Of a DNA stretch of 51,113 bases, positions 25,397-32,774 are shown one piece after another. The number at the start of each line of letters is the position of its first letter. Within the stretch, counting starts at the first letter, position 1. The position numbers and the translations under genes were made by a program. The notes under the pieces were generated by a model. That model did not search any database. It was not told the origin of the DNA and worked only from the letters and a program-made list of their open reading frames with translations. The DNA is taken from contig JBKJIQ010000020.1 of NCBI GenBank assembly GCA_046598395.1, positions 1-51,113 on the forward strand. Reading direction: 5' to 3'. The DNA comes from JAENVU01 sp046598395 (GTDB lineage Bacteria > Actinomycetota > Acidimicrobiia > IMCC26256 > JAENVU01).

Positions 25397-25837
25397 ATGC
25401 ACATTCATCTCTGCACGACCATCGGCGCGCCAGTGGCGTCAGTGTGGCGAACCGTCGAGAACATCGAGACCCATACCAAGTGGATGGCCGACGCCGAATC
25501 CATCACGTTCCGCACCGAGCAGCGCGCCGGCGTCGGCACCGAGTTCGACTGCCTCACGCGCGTCGGACCGTTATCAACGGTCGACACGATGCGGGTCACC
25601 GAGTGGGAACCAGGCGCCGTGATGGGAATCGAACATCGCGGGATCGTCACCGGCCGCGGTCGATTCACCTTGCGTCACGCGGGGAGCGGCCTGACCGAGT
25701 TCTGCTGGACGGAAGATCTCGTCTTCCCCGCCCGCCTCGGTGGTGGGGCTGCAGAACGGTTGGGCCGACCGGTCTTGATGCGGATCTGGGCCGCGAACTT
25801 GTCCCGGCTGCGCGTGCTCGCCGAACGCGACGCCTGA
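25397..25837 (+). CDS. SRPBCC (START/Bet v1-like) lipid- or ligand-binding protein
   Basis: A 146-residue protein with the helix-grip pattern: N-terminal strand IHLCTTIGAPVASVWRTVENIETHTKWM, then alternating beta strands (TEWEPGAVMGIEHRG, GRFTLRHAG, TEFCWTEDLVFP) and a long C-terminal helix. This fits the polyketide cyclase/dehydrase and START-like superfamily. Ligand unknown. AAGGAG (25385-25390) lies 6 nt before the ATG, 13 nt after galT, so the two are probably co-transcribed. It ends 6 nt before the convergent hydratase. Confidence 0.75.
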   Translation: MHIHLCTTIGAPVASVWRTVENIETHTKWMADAESITFRTEQRAGVGTEFDCLTRVGPLSTVDTMRVTEWEPGAVMGIEHRGIVTGRGRFTLRHAGSGLTEFCWTEDLVFPARLGGGAAERLGRPVLMRIWAANLSRLRVLAERDA

Positions 25838-25843
25838 CGAGCA

Positions 25844-26623
25844 TTACGCGCCGGAGAAGTCGGCTTTGCCCGGGCCCTGTTCGAGGAAACTCACAACGCC
25901 GGTCTGCGCATCCTCGGTACCGAACACCTCCACGAACGCGGCGGCTTCCACGTCGAGCCCGCGATCGAGCGAGCCGTCGAGACCGTCGTCGATCGCGCGC
26001 TTGGCCAGGCCCATCGCGACCACGGCCCCGGATGCCAGCTCCGTCGCCCACGCCAGTGCGGCCGCCTCTACTTCGGTGGCCGCCACTACCCGATCAACCA
26101 GGCCGATCGCGAGCGCTTCGTCGGCCTTGACGATCCGCCCACTCCAGACCAGCTCTTTCGCGCGTGCGGGACCGATCAGCCGAGGGAGCCGTTGCGTCCC
26201 ACCCGCGCCCGGAATGATCCCGAGCAAGATCTCAGGCTGGCCGAACCGGGCGGTGTCCGCCGCGACCCGCAAATCACATGCGAGCGCAAGTTCCATCCCG
26301 CCGCCCAGCGCAAATCCACGAACTCCCGCGATCACCGGCCGCGGGATCGCAGCCAAGCCGTCGAAGGCTCGCCGGAACGTGGCACCGATGACGCGCGCTG
26401 CGTCCTGATCGCCGAACTCCTTGATGTCGGCTCCCGCCGCGAGTGCCTTCTCGCTGCCGAGCACCACGACCGCCTTCACCATCGGATCGCCGTGCAGCTC
26501 CTCCGCGGCGTCGCCGATTGCGGTGAGCAACGCCTGAGAGAGTGGGTTCATCGGAGGCCGATTGAGCCGCAGCGCCACGACGCCACCAGGATGAGTCTCG
26601 AGCAGGACCAGTTCGTCAACCAT
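25844..26623 (-). CDS. Enoyl-CoA hydratase (crotonase family, both catalytic Glu present)
   Basis: A 259-residue crotonase-fold enzyme. The oxyanion-hole segment is AGADIKEF, and FALGGGMELALACD carries Glu111. ARFGQPEILLGIIPGAGGTQRLPR carries Glu131. These align with Glu144 and Glu164 of rat enoyl-CoA hydratase, so hydration of trans-2-enoyl-CoA is expected. The ATG at 26623 is preferred. A GTG at 26635 overlapping the meaB stop by one base (TAGTG) is an alternative that would add four residues. It is last in a murA-nifU-meaB-hydratase unit. Confidence 0.87.
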   Translation of the reverse strand: MVDELVLLETHPGGVVALRLNRPPMNPLSQALLTAIGDAAEELHGDPMVKAVVVLGSEKALAAGADIKEFGDQDAARVIGATFRRAFDGLAAIPRPVIAGVRGFALGGGMELALACDLRVAADTARFGQPEILLGIIPGAGGTQRLPRLIGPARAKELVWSGRIVKADEALAIGLVDRVVAATEVEAAALAWATELASGAVVAMGLAKRAIDDGLDGSLDRGLDVEAAAFVEVFGTEDAQTGVVSFLEQGPGKADFSGA

Positions 26624-26634
26624 GGCCAACAACA

Positions 26635-27579
26635 CTACGACCCGGAGGCCACCAACTCGGCGGCGGCGGTATGCGGATCGAGTTCACGACGGCTCACGGC
26701 ATCCAGCAACACTTCGAAGCGATCCCCGCGGCACGCAAGCGCGGCCTGATCCTCGAGGCGCGCGGTCACGATGGATCGCAGTTCGTCACGGAGGCGGGCC
26801 ACCCGGCGGCGTTCGAGACGGCCCTCTGATTCCTGGAACGCGCGGTGCTCCCCAATCGCGCTCCAGAGCTCATCCACTCCTTCACCACGGGTCGCGACGG
26901 TCTGGATGATCTTCGGTCGCCACTCGGTATGGGCAGAGAGGTCGAGCATCATTTCGAGGTCACGGATGGTCTCGGCCACACCATCGCGGTCGGCCTTGTT
27001 CACCACAAACAGATCGGCGATTTCCATGAGCCCCGCCTTGTTCGCCTGCACACCGTCGCCCCATCCCGGGTTCACCACCACCACAGTGGTGTCGGCCGCA
27101 CCCGCGATCTCCACTTCGACCTGGCCCACTCCCACGGTCTCCACGATGATCCACGGCTTACCGGCGGCATCGAGCACCCGCGCCGCGCGCGGCGTGGCAA
27201 TCGCCAGCCCGCCGAGGTGTCCGCGGGTGGCCATCGACCGGATGTAGACGCCGGGGTCGGTGGCGTGGTCTTGCATCCGAACGCGGTCACCGAGAATCGC
27301 ACCGCCGCTGAACGGACTCGTCGGATCGATGGCGAGGACGCCTACCTCGACTCCGGTGTTCCGAATACAACCGATGAGCGCATCGGTGAGTGAAGACTTC
27401 CCTGCGCCCGGCGCTCCCGTCAGACCGACGGTGTAGGCGTTCCCGGTGTGGGGATAGAGCGCCGCGCCCGCGGCTTGCGCGTCGGGGCCGCCTGATTCGA
27501 CCATCGTGATCAGCTTGGCGATGGCGCCACGATCACCAGTAATGGCGCGCGCGACCAGCGCGCCGGGATCACGAGACAC
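26635..27579 (-). CDS. meaB: MeaB-type GTPase chaperone of B12-dependent acyl-CoA mutase
   Basis: A 314-residue G3E P-loop GTPase. Walker A GAPGAGKSS is at 55-63. AIDPTSPFSGGAILGDRVRM carries switch I, ETVGVGQVEVE switch II, and VVNKADRDG the guanine-specificity NKxD. MeaB proteins protect and reload adenosylcobalamin mutases. A mutase large subunit occurs about 13 kb away at 40257-41843, not adjacent. The GTG start lies 12 nt after the NifU-like stop, with no clear ribosome site. Confidence 0.9.
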   Translation of the reverse strand: MSRDPGALVARAITGDRGAIAKLITMVESGGPDAQAAGAALYPHTGNAYTVGLTGAPGAGKSSLTDALIGCIRNTGVEVGVLAIDPTSPFSGGAILGDRVRMQDHATDPGVYIRSMATRGHLGGLAIATPRAARVLDAAGKPWIIVETVGVGQVEVEIAGAADTTVVVVNPGWGDGVQANKAGLMEIADLFVVNKADRDGVAETIRDLEMMLDLSAHTEWRPKIIQTVATRGEGVDELWSAIGEHRAFQESEGRLERRRVARLRDELRSIVTARLEDQAALACRGDRFEVLLDAVSRRELDPHTAAAELVASGS

Positions 27580-27591
27580 GGTGAGCAGCAG

Positions 27592-27828
27592 TCAGTCGGC
27601 GACGACTTCAGTAATGCCGGGAACCCGATCCTTGATGATGCGCTCCACGCCAGCCTTCAGTGTCATCGTCGAGACCGGACACGTTCCGCAGGCGCCCAGG
27701 AGTTCAACGTGGACCACCATGTCGGCATCGATCGTCTTGAAGACGATGTCGCCGCCATCGGCCTGCAGGGCAGGGCGGATCGCGTCGATCGCCTCGAGCA
27801 CTCCAGCTTCCATCGTGTCTGTGGCCAT
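27592..27828 (-). CDS. NifU C-terminal-domain iron-sulfur scaffold protein
   Basis: A 78-residue stand-alone NifU-like domain. IRPALQADGGDIVF (17-30) and the Cys47-Gly-Thr-Cys50 motif in LLGACGTCPVSTMTLKAGVE are diagnostic. Such proteins carry or transfer [4Fe-4S] clusters. There is no N-terminal IscU-like or central ferredoxin-like domain. GGAGGTG precedes the ATG. It lies 33 nt after murA and 12 nt before meaB. Confidence 0.9.
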   Translation of the reverse strand: MATDTMEAGVLEAIDAIRPALQADGGDIVFKTIDADMVVHVELLGACGTCPVSTMTLKAGVERIIKDRVPGITEVVAD

Positions 27829-27861
27829 GGGGGCACCTCCGGACGGGTAGGAACGCCAAGG

Positions 27862-29139
27862 CTACCCGAGTTGTTCCCCGGGCCCGTCAACCCTTTCGAT
27901 ATCGGCACCGAGGCTCGTGAGGGCACCGACAAGGTCGGGGTAGCCGCGGTCCACGTGGAACCAATCGTCGATAGTGGTCTCGCCGTCGGCGCGCATACCC
28001 GCGAGGGCGAGCGCGGCCCCCGCCCGTACGTCCATAGCCCGTACCGGCGCGCCGGAAAGGCGGGCGCGCCCGCGCACAACGGCATGGCGACCTTCGTGTC
28101 GGATGTCGGCACCCATCCGGGCCAGTTCCTCCACGAACGACAGCCGATTGTCGAAGACGTTCTCGGTCACGATGCCGGTGCCTTCGCTCACGGCGAGCAC
28201 GGCCACGGCCATCGGCATGAAATCGGTCGCGAAGCCCGGGTACGGCAACGTCTGGATGTCGACGGCACGCATCGGCTCGATGCACTGCGCCCAAATGCCG
28301 TCCGGTGTGGATGCCACCCGCATGCCCATCTCGCCAAGTTTCACCCCCACCATCTCCAGATGTTCCAGGCGCACACCGACGAGTTCGATCTCACCCCCGG
28401 CGATCCCGCACGCCATCAGGAACGTGCCCGCCTCGATCCGGTCGCCCATGATCTGGGTGTCGGCTGCGACCAGTTCCGTCACACCTTCCACCGTGATCGT
28501 GCTGGTCCCCGCACCGATCACGTGCGCCCCCATGCGATTGAGGAACGCGGTGAGGTCGGTGATCTCCGGTTCGCGCGCCGCGTTCTCGATCACCGTCTCG
28601 CCCTTGGCGAGGACCGCCGCGGTCAAGAGGTTCTCGGTGGCGCCCACACTCGGAAAGTCCAAGACGATGCGCGCACCGCAGAGCGCATGGCACCGCGCCG
28701 AGACGTACCCGTGGTCAACCGCGATCTCCGCACCCATCGCCTCGAGGCCGCGAATGTGCATGTCGAGCCGACGACTCCCAATGTTGTCGCCACCCGGGAG
28801 CGCGACGCGCGCTTCACCACAGCGTGCGAGGAGCGGTCCGAGCACGTTGATCGACGCGCGCATCTGCCGGACGAGTTCATACGGTGCCTCGGGTTGCAGC
28901 GGCCCGCTCGTGTCAAGGGTGAGTTCATCCTCGCCGGTCCACTCCACCGTCGCGCCGACGGCGCGCAGGACGTCGAGCATGACGTCGAGATCTCGCACTC
29001 GCGGGAGGTTGCGCACGTGGGTGACCCCGGACGCCAGCAGGGCAGCCGCGAGCTGTTTCAGCCCCGAGTTCTTGGTAGCTCCCGAAACCGTGATGGTCCC
29101 CGAGAGCGGTCCTCCGGGCCGTACCCGCACCGCGTCCAT
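27862..29139 (-). CDS. murA: UDP-N-acetylglucosamine 1-carboxyvinyltransferase, Asp variant
   Basis: A 425-residue enzyme of the first committed step of peptidoglycan synthesis, joining phosphoenolpyruvate to UDP-GlcNAc. Lys23-Asn24 (ATKNSGLK) and the internal repeats (RLEHLEMVGVKLGEMG, RAGAALALAGM) are typical. The loop that reads LPGGCAIG in E. coli reads LPGGDNIGSR here, so the reactive Cys115 is Asp118. The same Cys-to-Asp exchange in M. tuberculosis and Chlamydia MurA gives natural fosfomycin resistance. A leaderless -10 sits 7 nt before the ATG. Confidence 0.93.
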   Translation of the reverse strand: MDAVRVRPGGPLSGTITVSGATKNSGLKQLAAALLASGVTHVRNLPRVRDLDVMLDVLRAVGATVEWTGEDELTLDTSGPLQPEAPYELVRQMRASINVLGPLLARCGEARVALPGGDNIGSRRLDMHIRGLEAMGAEIAVDHGYVSARCHALCGARIVLDFPSVGATENLLTAAVLAKGETVIENAAREPEITDLTAFLNRMGAHVIGAGTSTITVEGVTELVAADTQIMGDRIEAGTFLMACGIAGGEIELVGVRLEHLEMVGVKLGEMGMRVASTPDGIWAQCIEPMRAVDIQTLPYPGFATDFMPMAVAVLAVSEGTGIVTENVFDNRLSFVEELARMGADIRHEGRHAVVRGRARLSGAPVRAMDVRAGAALALAGMRADGETTIDDWFHVDRGYPDLVGALTSLGADIERVDGPGEQLG

Positions 29140-29146
29140 ACGGTCC

Positions 29147-29152
29147 AGGGTA
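29147..29152 (-). promoter_or_regulatory. -10 box for leaderless murA
   Basis: TACCCT on the minus strand ends 7 nt before ATG 29139. It is divergent from the mazE promoter in a 68-nt gap. Confidence 0.5.
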
Positions 29153-29194
29153 CCGGCGCGTCCACCACGAACTGGTCTCCTGATCTACAACTCG

Positions 29195-29200
29195 TATACT
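29195..29200 (+). promoter_or_regulatory. -10 box for leaderless mazE-like antitoxin gene
   Basis: TATACT ends 7 nt before ATG 29208 and overlaps the palindrome GTATAC (29194-29199), a possible antitoxin-binding half-site. Confidence 0.5.
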
Positions 29201-29207
29201 GCTCCGT

Positions 29208-29459
29208 ATGACAACACCGGTTCCGACTCGGTTCAACGATGAAGAGCTCTCGACGATCGATGCGCTGGTCGCGGCAGGGGTTGGGGCAAACCGCTCCGAC
29301 GTGATCCGCAATGCCGTCGAACATCTCAGTTCCGCAGTACAACGCGCCAGGACCGGTGAACTCATCGCCGAGTCGTACCGGACGGTGCCCCAGACGGCTG
29401 AGGATGACGCACTCGCAATGGCCAATGCGATCGCCATGACGGAGGCCGAGCCGTGGTAG
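29208..29459 (+). CDS. Ribbon-helix-helix antitoxin of a MazEF-type module
   Basis: An 83-residue protein. The N-terminal PTRFNDEELSTIDALVAAGVGANRSDVIRNAVEHL (about 6-40) is a ribbon-helix-helix DNA-binding domain. The acidic C-terminal tail (QTAEDDALAMANAIAMTEAEPW) is the usual toxin-blocking part. It overlaps the toxin gene by 7 nt. It presumably neutralises the ribonuclease downstream and represses its own promoter. Confidence 0.82.
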   Translation: MTTPVPTRFNDEELSTIDALVAAGVGANRSDVIRNAVEHLSSAVQRARTGELIAESYRTVPQTAEDDALAMANAIAMTEAEPW

Positions 29460-29764
29460 CGCAGTGCGAGCTCTGGCTCATGGAGCCACCGAACGCCAAA
29501 CGTCGACCCGTCCTTGTGGTCTCGCGCGACACGGCAATTCCCGTCCTTCACAACATCGTTGTGGCCCCCGTGACCTCCACCATCCGCGCCATTCCCACTT
29601 GTGTACCGGTCGGTCGCGACGAGGGCCTCGACCGCGACAGCGTTGCATCCTTCGACAGCCTCGGCGCGGTTCCGAAATCGGTGCTGACGGTTCGCCTCGG
29701 CGTTCTTGATGCCCGCGGTCGAGAGCGAATGTGCGAGGCACTCCGAGCACTCGCAGACTGCTGA
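29453..29764 (+). CDS. MazF/PemK-family endoribonuclease toxin
   Basis: A 103-residue protein starting with GTG inside the antitoxin end. It has the CcdB/MazF barrel pattern: ELWLMEPPNAKRRPVLVVSRD with the Arg-Pro-Val-Leu-Val core, VAPVTSTIR (a frequent catalytic Thr/Ser-Arg segment), FDSLGAVPKSVLTVRLGVLD and a C-terminal helix. MazF toxins cut single-stranded mRNA at short motifs. All core motifs are present, so the toxin looks intact. Confidence 0.85.
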   Translation: MVAQCELWLMEPPNAKRRPVLVVSRDTAIPVLHNIVVAPVTSTIRAIPTCVPVGRDEGLDRDSVASFDSLGAVPKSVLTVRLGVLDARGRERMCEALRALADC

Positions 29765-29768
29765 CACC

Positions 29769-30602
29769 GTGACGGACCGCGGCGGATCAGATGCTCAACC
29801 GGTTGACGAAACGAGCGCGGACGACACGCGGAGCGATGTCGACCGGGCTGCCGACATCAACGCGACGCTCGCCCGGCTGGAGCGCCTCGTCTCACCCGTG
29901 GTGGGGACCGGCAAGGATGCAATCCGCGCGGTTGGCGATCGCGCCCGACCCGCGTGGCGACAGGTCACCGACGTCGAGTCTCGCGTCGCGGTGTCGGCGG
30001 CAATGGCGATCGCGATTATCTTGCTCGCCGTTCTCCCGAGCCGCGTGGCGAACCATCCCCGCTGGTTGATTCCGGGCCTTGCGGGGCTGCTGCTGCTGAT
30101 CGTGATCGTCGTGAATCCGATTCGGGTCGACGCGCAGGCGCGTCGGTTACGGCCGATCGCCTTCGCGCTCCTCGCCCTCGTGAGTCTCGGCAACGCCGTT
30201 TCGGCAGGCCGCCTCATCGTGGACCTCGTGAACTCCTCCGGGATCCGTCGACCCGAGACGCTGCTCCTCACCGGCGCGGCCATTTGGGCTACCAACGTGA
30301 TCGTGTTCGCAGTGTGGTACTGGGAGTTCGACCGCGGCGGTCCCGCAGCGCGGGCTCAGGCCCGCCACCCCTACCCCGACTTTCTCTTCCCCCAAATGTC
30401 GGACCCCGAGTTCGCACCGCCCGAGTGGGAGCCCAACTTCGTGGACTACCTCTTCCTCTCGTTCACGAATGCCACCGCGTTCAGCCCGACCGACACGATG
30501 CCGCTCGCCACCTGGGCCAAGCTCACCATGCTCGGACAAGCCGCGGTCTCGATTCTGACCCTCGCGCTCGTGATCGCCCGAGCCGTCAACATCCTGCGGT
30601 AG
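29769..30602 (+). CDS. Multi-span membrane protein with channel-like C-terminal hairpin
   Basis: A 277-residue protein. The N-terminal 60 residues are acidic and soluble. Membrane segments lie at about 73-90, 99-117, 127-149 and 163-184, then WYWEFDRGGP. The final part (224-274) is hydrophobic, loop, hydrophobic: VDYLFLSFTNATAFSPTDTMPLATWAKLTMLGQAAVS split by the loop. This resembles the pore-helix/inner-helix layout of two-span ion channels, but the selectivity signature GYG is absent and reads TAFSPTD. GTG 29769 starts 4 nt after the mazF stop. Its final codons are duplicated at 31315-31341. Confidence 0.7.
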   Translation: MTDRGGSDAQPVDETSADDTRSDVDRAADINATLARLERLVSPVVGTGKDAIRAVGDRARPAWRQVTDVESRVAVSAAMAIAIILLAVLPSRVANHPRWLIPGLAGLLLLIVIVVNPIRVDAQARRLRPIAFALLALVSLGNAVSAGRLIVDLVNSSGIRRPETLLLTGAAIWATNVIVFAVWYWEFDRGGPAARAQARHPYPDFLFPQMSDPEFAPPEWEPNFVDYLFLSFTNATAFSPTDTMPLATWAKLTMLGQAAVSILTLALVIARAVNILR

Positions 30603-30619
30603 CTACTCCCCGCGGTAGG
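30585..30619. repeat. 35-bp direct repeat, left copy (junction of two convergent gene ends)
   Basis: Identical over 35 nt to 31324-31358, with similarity extending about 11 nt left and a few nt right. It spans the last codons and stop of the membrane protein, immediately followed by a copy of the last codons of the crotonase on the other strand. The right side lacks one Thr codon compared with the other copy. Confidence 0.9.
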
Positions 30620-30629
30620 GCTCCAGATA

Positions 30630-30641
30630 TAGGGTACCCTA
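30630..30641 (+). promoter_or_regulatory. 12-bp perfect palindrome over the vapB -10 box
   Basis: TAGGGTACCCTA is a perfect palindrome. Its right half contains the -10 TACCCT (30635-30640), which ends 8 nt before vapB ATG 30649. This is a good candidate operator for autorepression by the antitoxin. Confidence 0.55.
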
Positions 30642-30648
30642 CCCACCT

Positions 30649-30873
30649 ATGAAAAAGACCAGCATCTATCTGGATCCAGAGCTCGACCGGTCACTCGAGC
30701 GTCTCGCCGCCGAGAATGGAGTCAGCAAGGCCGAGGTGATTCGCCGCGCGCTGCGCCAAGCGGTCGCGAACGTTGAACGCCCGCGCGTCCAGGCCATCGG
30801 CGTCGGATCCGGGCCCGGTGATGTGGCCCAGAACATCGACCGTCATCTCGCCGAGACCGGCTTCGGAACGTGA
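30649..30873 (+). CDS. vapB: VapB-type ribbon-helix-helix antitoxin
   Basis: A 74-residue protein. KKTSIYLDPELDRSLERLAAENGVSKAEVIRRALRQAV (2-39) is a textbook ribbon-helix-helix domain, with TSIYL as the DNA-contacting strand. The C-terminal part (GDVAQNIDRHLAETGFG) would wrap the toxin. It overlaps the toxin gene by 4 nt (GTGA). Confidence 0.87.
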   Translation: MKKTSIYLDPELDRSLERLAAENGVSKAEVIRRALRQAVANVERPRVQAIGVGSGPGDVAQNIDRHLAETGFGT

Positions 30874-31289
30874 TCATCGCGGATACGTCGGTGATCTTCG
30901 CCCTCCTCGACGGTGCGGACGCCGACCATCAGCGGGTGGTTGCGTGGTACCAGACCGCGGATCCAACGTTTGTCACCACCCCGCTCGTCCTCGCGGAGGT
31001 CGACCATCTCGCGGGCGCCCGAGCTGGGGTGACCGCGCAGCGCGCCTGGCGGGCCGATCTCAGTGCCGGCGCCTACGTCGTCGAATGGTGGGACGACGCG
31101 GCGAAGTCGTCCGCTGCTATCGCGGATCAGTACCACGATCTCGGAATCGGACTCACCGATGCGTCGCTCGTGGCGCTCGGCGAACGGCTCGGAACGGTCG
31201 AGATCGCGACGCTCGACGAGCGCCATTTCCGAGTGATCCGACCGCGCCAAGGCGCGGCTGCGTTCCGGCTCTTCCCCGCGGATGCTTGA
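30870..31289 (+). CDS. vapC: VapC-type PIN-domain ribonuclease toxin
   Basis: A 139-residue PIN-domain protein. The acidic residues for Mg binding are Asp5 (IIADTSV), Glu43 (VLAEVDHL), Asp97 (GLTDASLVAL) and Asp116 (ATLDERHF), all in the expected places, so the nuclease should be active. GTG start within the antitoxin end. The vapBC pair is flanked on both sides by copies of the same convergent gene junction, as if inserted there. Confidence 0.88.
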   Translation: MIIADTSVIFALLDGADADHQRVVAWYQTADPTFVTTPLVLAEVDHLAGARAGVTAQRAWRADLSAGAYVVEWWDDAAKSSAAIADQYHDLGIGLTDASLVALGERLGTVEIATLDERHFRVIRPRQGAAAFRLFPADA

Positions 31290-31323
31290 CGCGAAATCAT
31301 CACGCGGCGGCGTCGCCCGCGCG

Positions 31324-31358
31324 GTCAACATCCTGCGGTAGCTACTCCCCGCGGTAGG
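31324..31358. repeat. 35-bp direct repeat, right copy
   Basis: Matches 30585-30619 exactly. Read on the plus strand, 31312-31341 encodes VARAVNILR-stop, matching the membrane protein's C-terminus (IARAVNILR-stop) but with different synonymous codons for one Arg and one Ala. Read on the minus strand it is the true end of the crotonase gene at 31342. Confidence 0.9.
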
Positions 31359-32217
31359 TGGGCTCGCGTTGCTCGATGAATGCGGCGATCGCTTCGCGCA
31401 TGTCCTTCGACGGGAGACACACGCCTTGGCCTTCGGCTTCGACCCGCAAGCCATCGGCCATTGGCAGGTCGAAACTCGCATTGATGGCGCGCTTGGCTTC
31501 GCGAATCGCGAGCGGTGGTTGCCCGGCAATGCGTTCGGCCAACGTGTGCGCCGCGGATTCGAGCTCCTCGTCGGGCACCAACTGCTCGCACAAACCGATG
31601 CGATGCGCTTCGTCACCATCGAGACGAGCCGCGGTGAAAATCATCTCCTTCGCTTTGCCCGTACCCACGATGCGCGGCAGCCGCTGGGTGCCACCAAGAT
31701 CGGGGATGATCCCGTATTTGTGCTCGAGCAAGCCAACGCTGATCCCGTGGGCAAAGATCCGAATGTCACACGCGAGCGCAATCTGGAGTCCCGCGCCGAG
31801 GGCGAACCCGCGCGCCGCGGCGATGGTGGCGAACGGTGCGTCTTCCAACCAGGAGAACGCTTCCTGGGTCGCCATGATGCCGTCGACCAGCGGGTTGGCG
31901 TGGCGACTTCCGGCATCCGACTCCCGGGCGACGCCCGCTTGGTCTCCGCCCGAGAACACCGAGGTGTCGATTCCGCTGGAGAACGCCCGACCCGCACCGA
32001 TCACGATCAACGCGCGCAGGTCACCGGGATCGGCCAGGAGGCCTTGACCGAGCTCACGGAGCTCGCGCCACATCTCGATGGTGAAGCAGTTGAGCTTGTC
32101 CGGCCGGTTGAGGATCAGCCGACCGACGTGACCGTCGCGCTCCAGGCGCAGGGTGTTCATCGAAGACGTGTTCATCGAAGACGTGTTCATCGAAGACGGG
32201 TTCGTCGAGGTTTCCAT
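31342..32217 (-). CDS. Crotonase-family enzyme, isomerase-like active site
   Basis: A 291-residue protein. FALGAGLQIALACDIR places Gln145 where hydratases have their first catalytic Glu. VGLLEHKYGIIPDLGGTQRLP provides Glu165 and, eight residues on, Asp173. The Glu/Asp spacing matches Glu196/Asp204 of mammalian dienoyl-CoA isomerase, so isomerisation is more likely than hydration. The N-terminus carries a tandem SMNTS repeat encoded by 15-bp units. ATG 32217 is chosen because TACTCT ends 6 nt upstream. Later in-frame Met codons in the repeat are alternatives. Confidence 0.78.
   Translation of the reverse strand: METSTNPSSMNTSSMNTSSMNTLRLERDGHVGRLILNRPDKLNCFTIEMWRELRELGQGLLADPGDLRALIVIGAGRAFSSGIDTSVFSGGDQAGVARESDAGSRHANPLVDGIMATQEAFSWLEDAPFATIAAARGFALGAGLQIALACDIRIFAHGISVGLLEHKYGIIPDLGGTQRLPRIVGTGKAKEMIFTAARLDGDEAHRIGLCEQLVPDEELESAAHTLAERIAGQPPLAIREAKRAINASFDLPMADGLRVEAEGQGVCLPSKDMREAIAAFIEQREPTYRGE
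32153..32212. repeat. 15-bp tandem repeat inside the crotonase N-terminus
   Basis: Three identical units GTGTTCATCGAAGAC (plus strand) at 32153-32167, 32168-32182 and 32183-32197, followed by a degenerate fourth (32198-32212). In the coding strand each unit gives five residues containing Met, so copy number changes keep the frame and add or remove a possible start codon. Confidence 0.9.
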
Positions 32218-32223
32218 CGCGGC

Positions 32224-32229
32224 AGAGTA
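32224..32229 (-). promoter_or_regulatory. -10 box for leaderless crotonase gene
   Basis: TACTCT on the minus strand ends 6 nt before ATG 32217, in the 26-nt gap after the cyclase stop. Confidence 0.45.
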
Positions 32230-32243
32230 GCGAGCGACGGCGA

Positions 32244-32774
32244 TCAATCGCGAGGGAGTGGGACCTCGCCGGTCACTTCGAAGCGCGACGCGTGCACGAG
32301 ACGCACCACCTCCACGGGGCGGGCCAGCCCAGGGATCACGTGCACCCCGGCCGGAATCGCCGCGATGCCCGGAGGGACTTGCTCCCCCACATCCACGGTC
32401 GCCAGGACTTCCAGTGGAGCGGCCAGGTCACACAGCCGCGACGCGAGGTTGATCGCGCCACCGGTGTAGTCGTCACCCTCGAACAGGATCACGTTGCCCG
32501 CAGCCAACCCCGCACGCAGTGGCAGGAGTCCTTCACTCGCGAACCGATCGGCGAGCGAAACGGTTGCCTCCACGAGCGAGACGGTGTCGACGGAGACGAG
32601 CATCGCGCCGTCGCCCAGCCACTTTGCGATCCGGACGCCGATGTCCGAGGCAGTCGAGCGCAGCGCAACACGGAACTGCGTGAGCACGGCCACGGCTTCG
32701 TCGTCGCCGTGGAGATCGGTGAACTGGGTGAACCCGGAGAGGTCCACGAACGCGAACGCGCGAGGAACCCGCAC
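32244..32774 (-). CDS. Single-domain class III nucleotide cyclase
   Basis: A 176-residue protein consisting only of a cyclase homology domain. All six key positions are present: metal-binding Asp11 (FVDLSGFT) and Asp55 (KWLGDGAMLV), base-recognition Lys51 and Asp102 (GDDYTGGAINLASRL), and transition-state Asn109 and Arg113. It should therefore be able to form cAMP as a homodimer. No membrane or sensor domain is fused. GTG starts directly after the DUF3039 stop, so the two are co-translated; any sensory input would come from a partner. Confidence 0.82.
   Translation of the reverse strand: MRVPRAFAFVDLSGFTQFTDLHGDDEAVAVLTQFRVALRSTASDIGVRIAKWLGDGAMLVSVDTVSLVEATVSLADRFASEGLLPLRAGLAAGNVILFEGDDYTGGAINLASRLCDLAAPLEVLATVDVGEQVPPGIAAIPAGVHVIPGLARPVEVVRLVHASRFEVTGEVPLPRD

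Noticed and set aside
30585..31358. Simple assembly duplication around vapBC
   Set aside because: The flanking copies differ by synonymous substitutions and a one-codon indel, which a collapsed or duplicated contig end would not produce.
32153..32212. CRISPR-like repeat
   Set aside because: Units are 15 bp, directly adjacent with no spacers, and lie in a coding frame.
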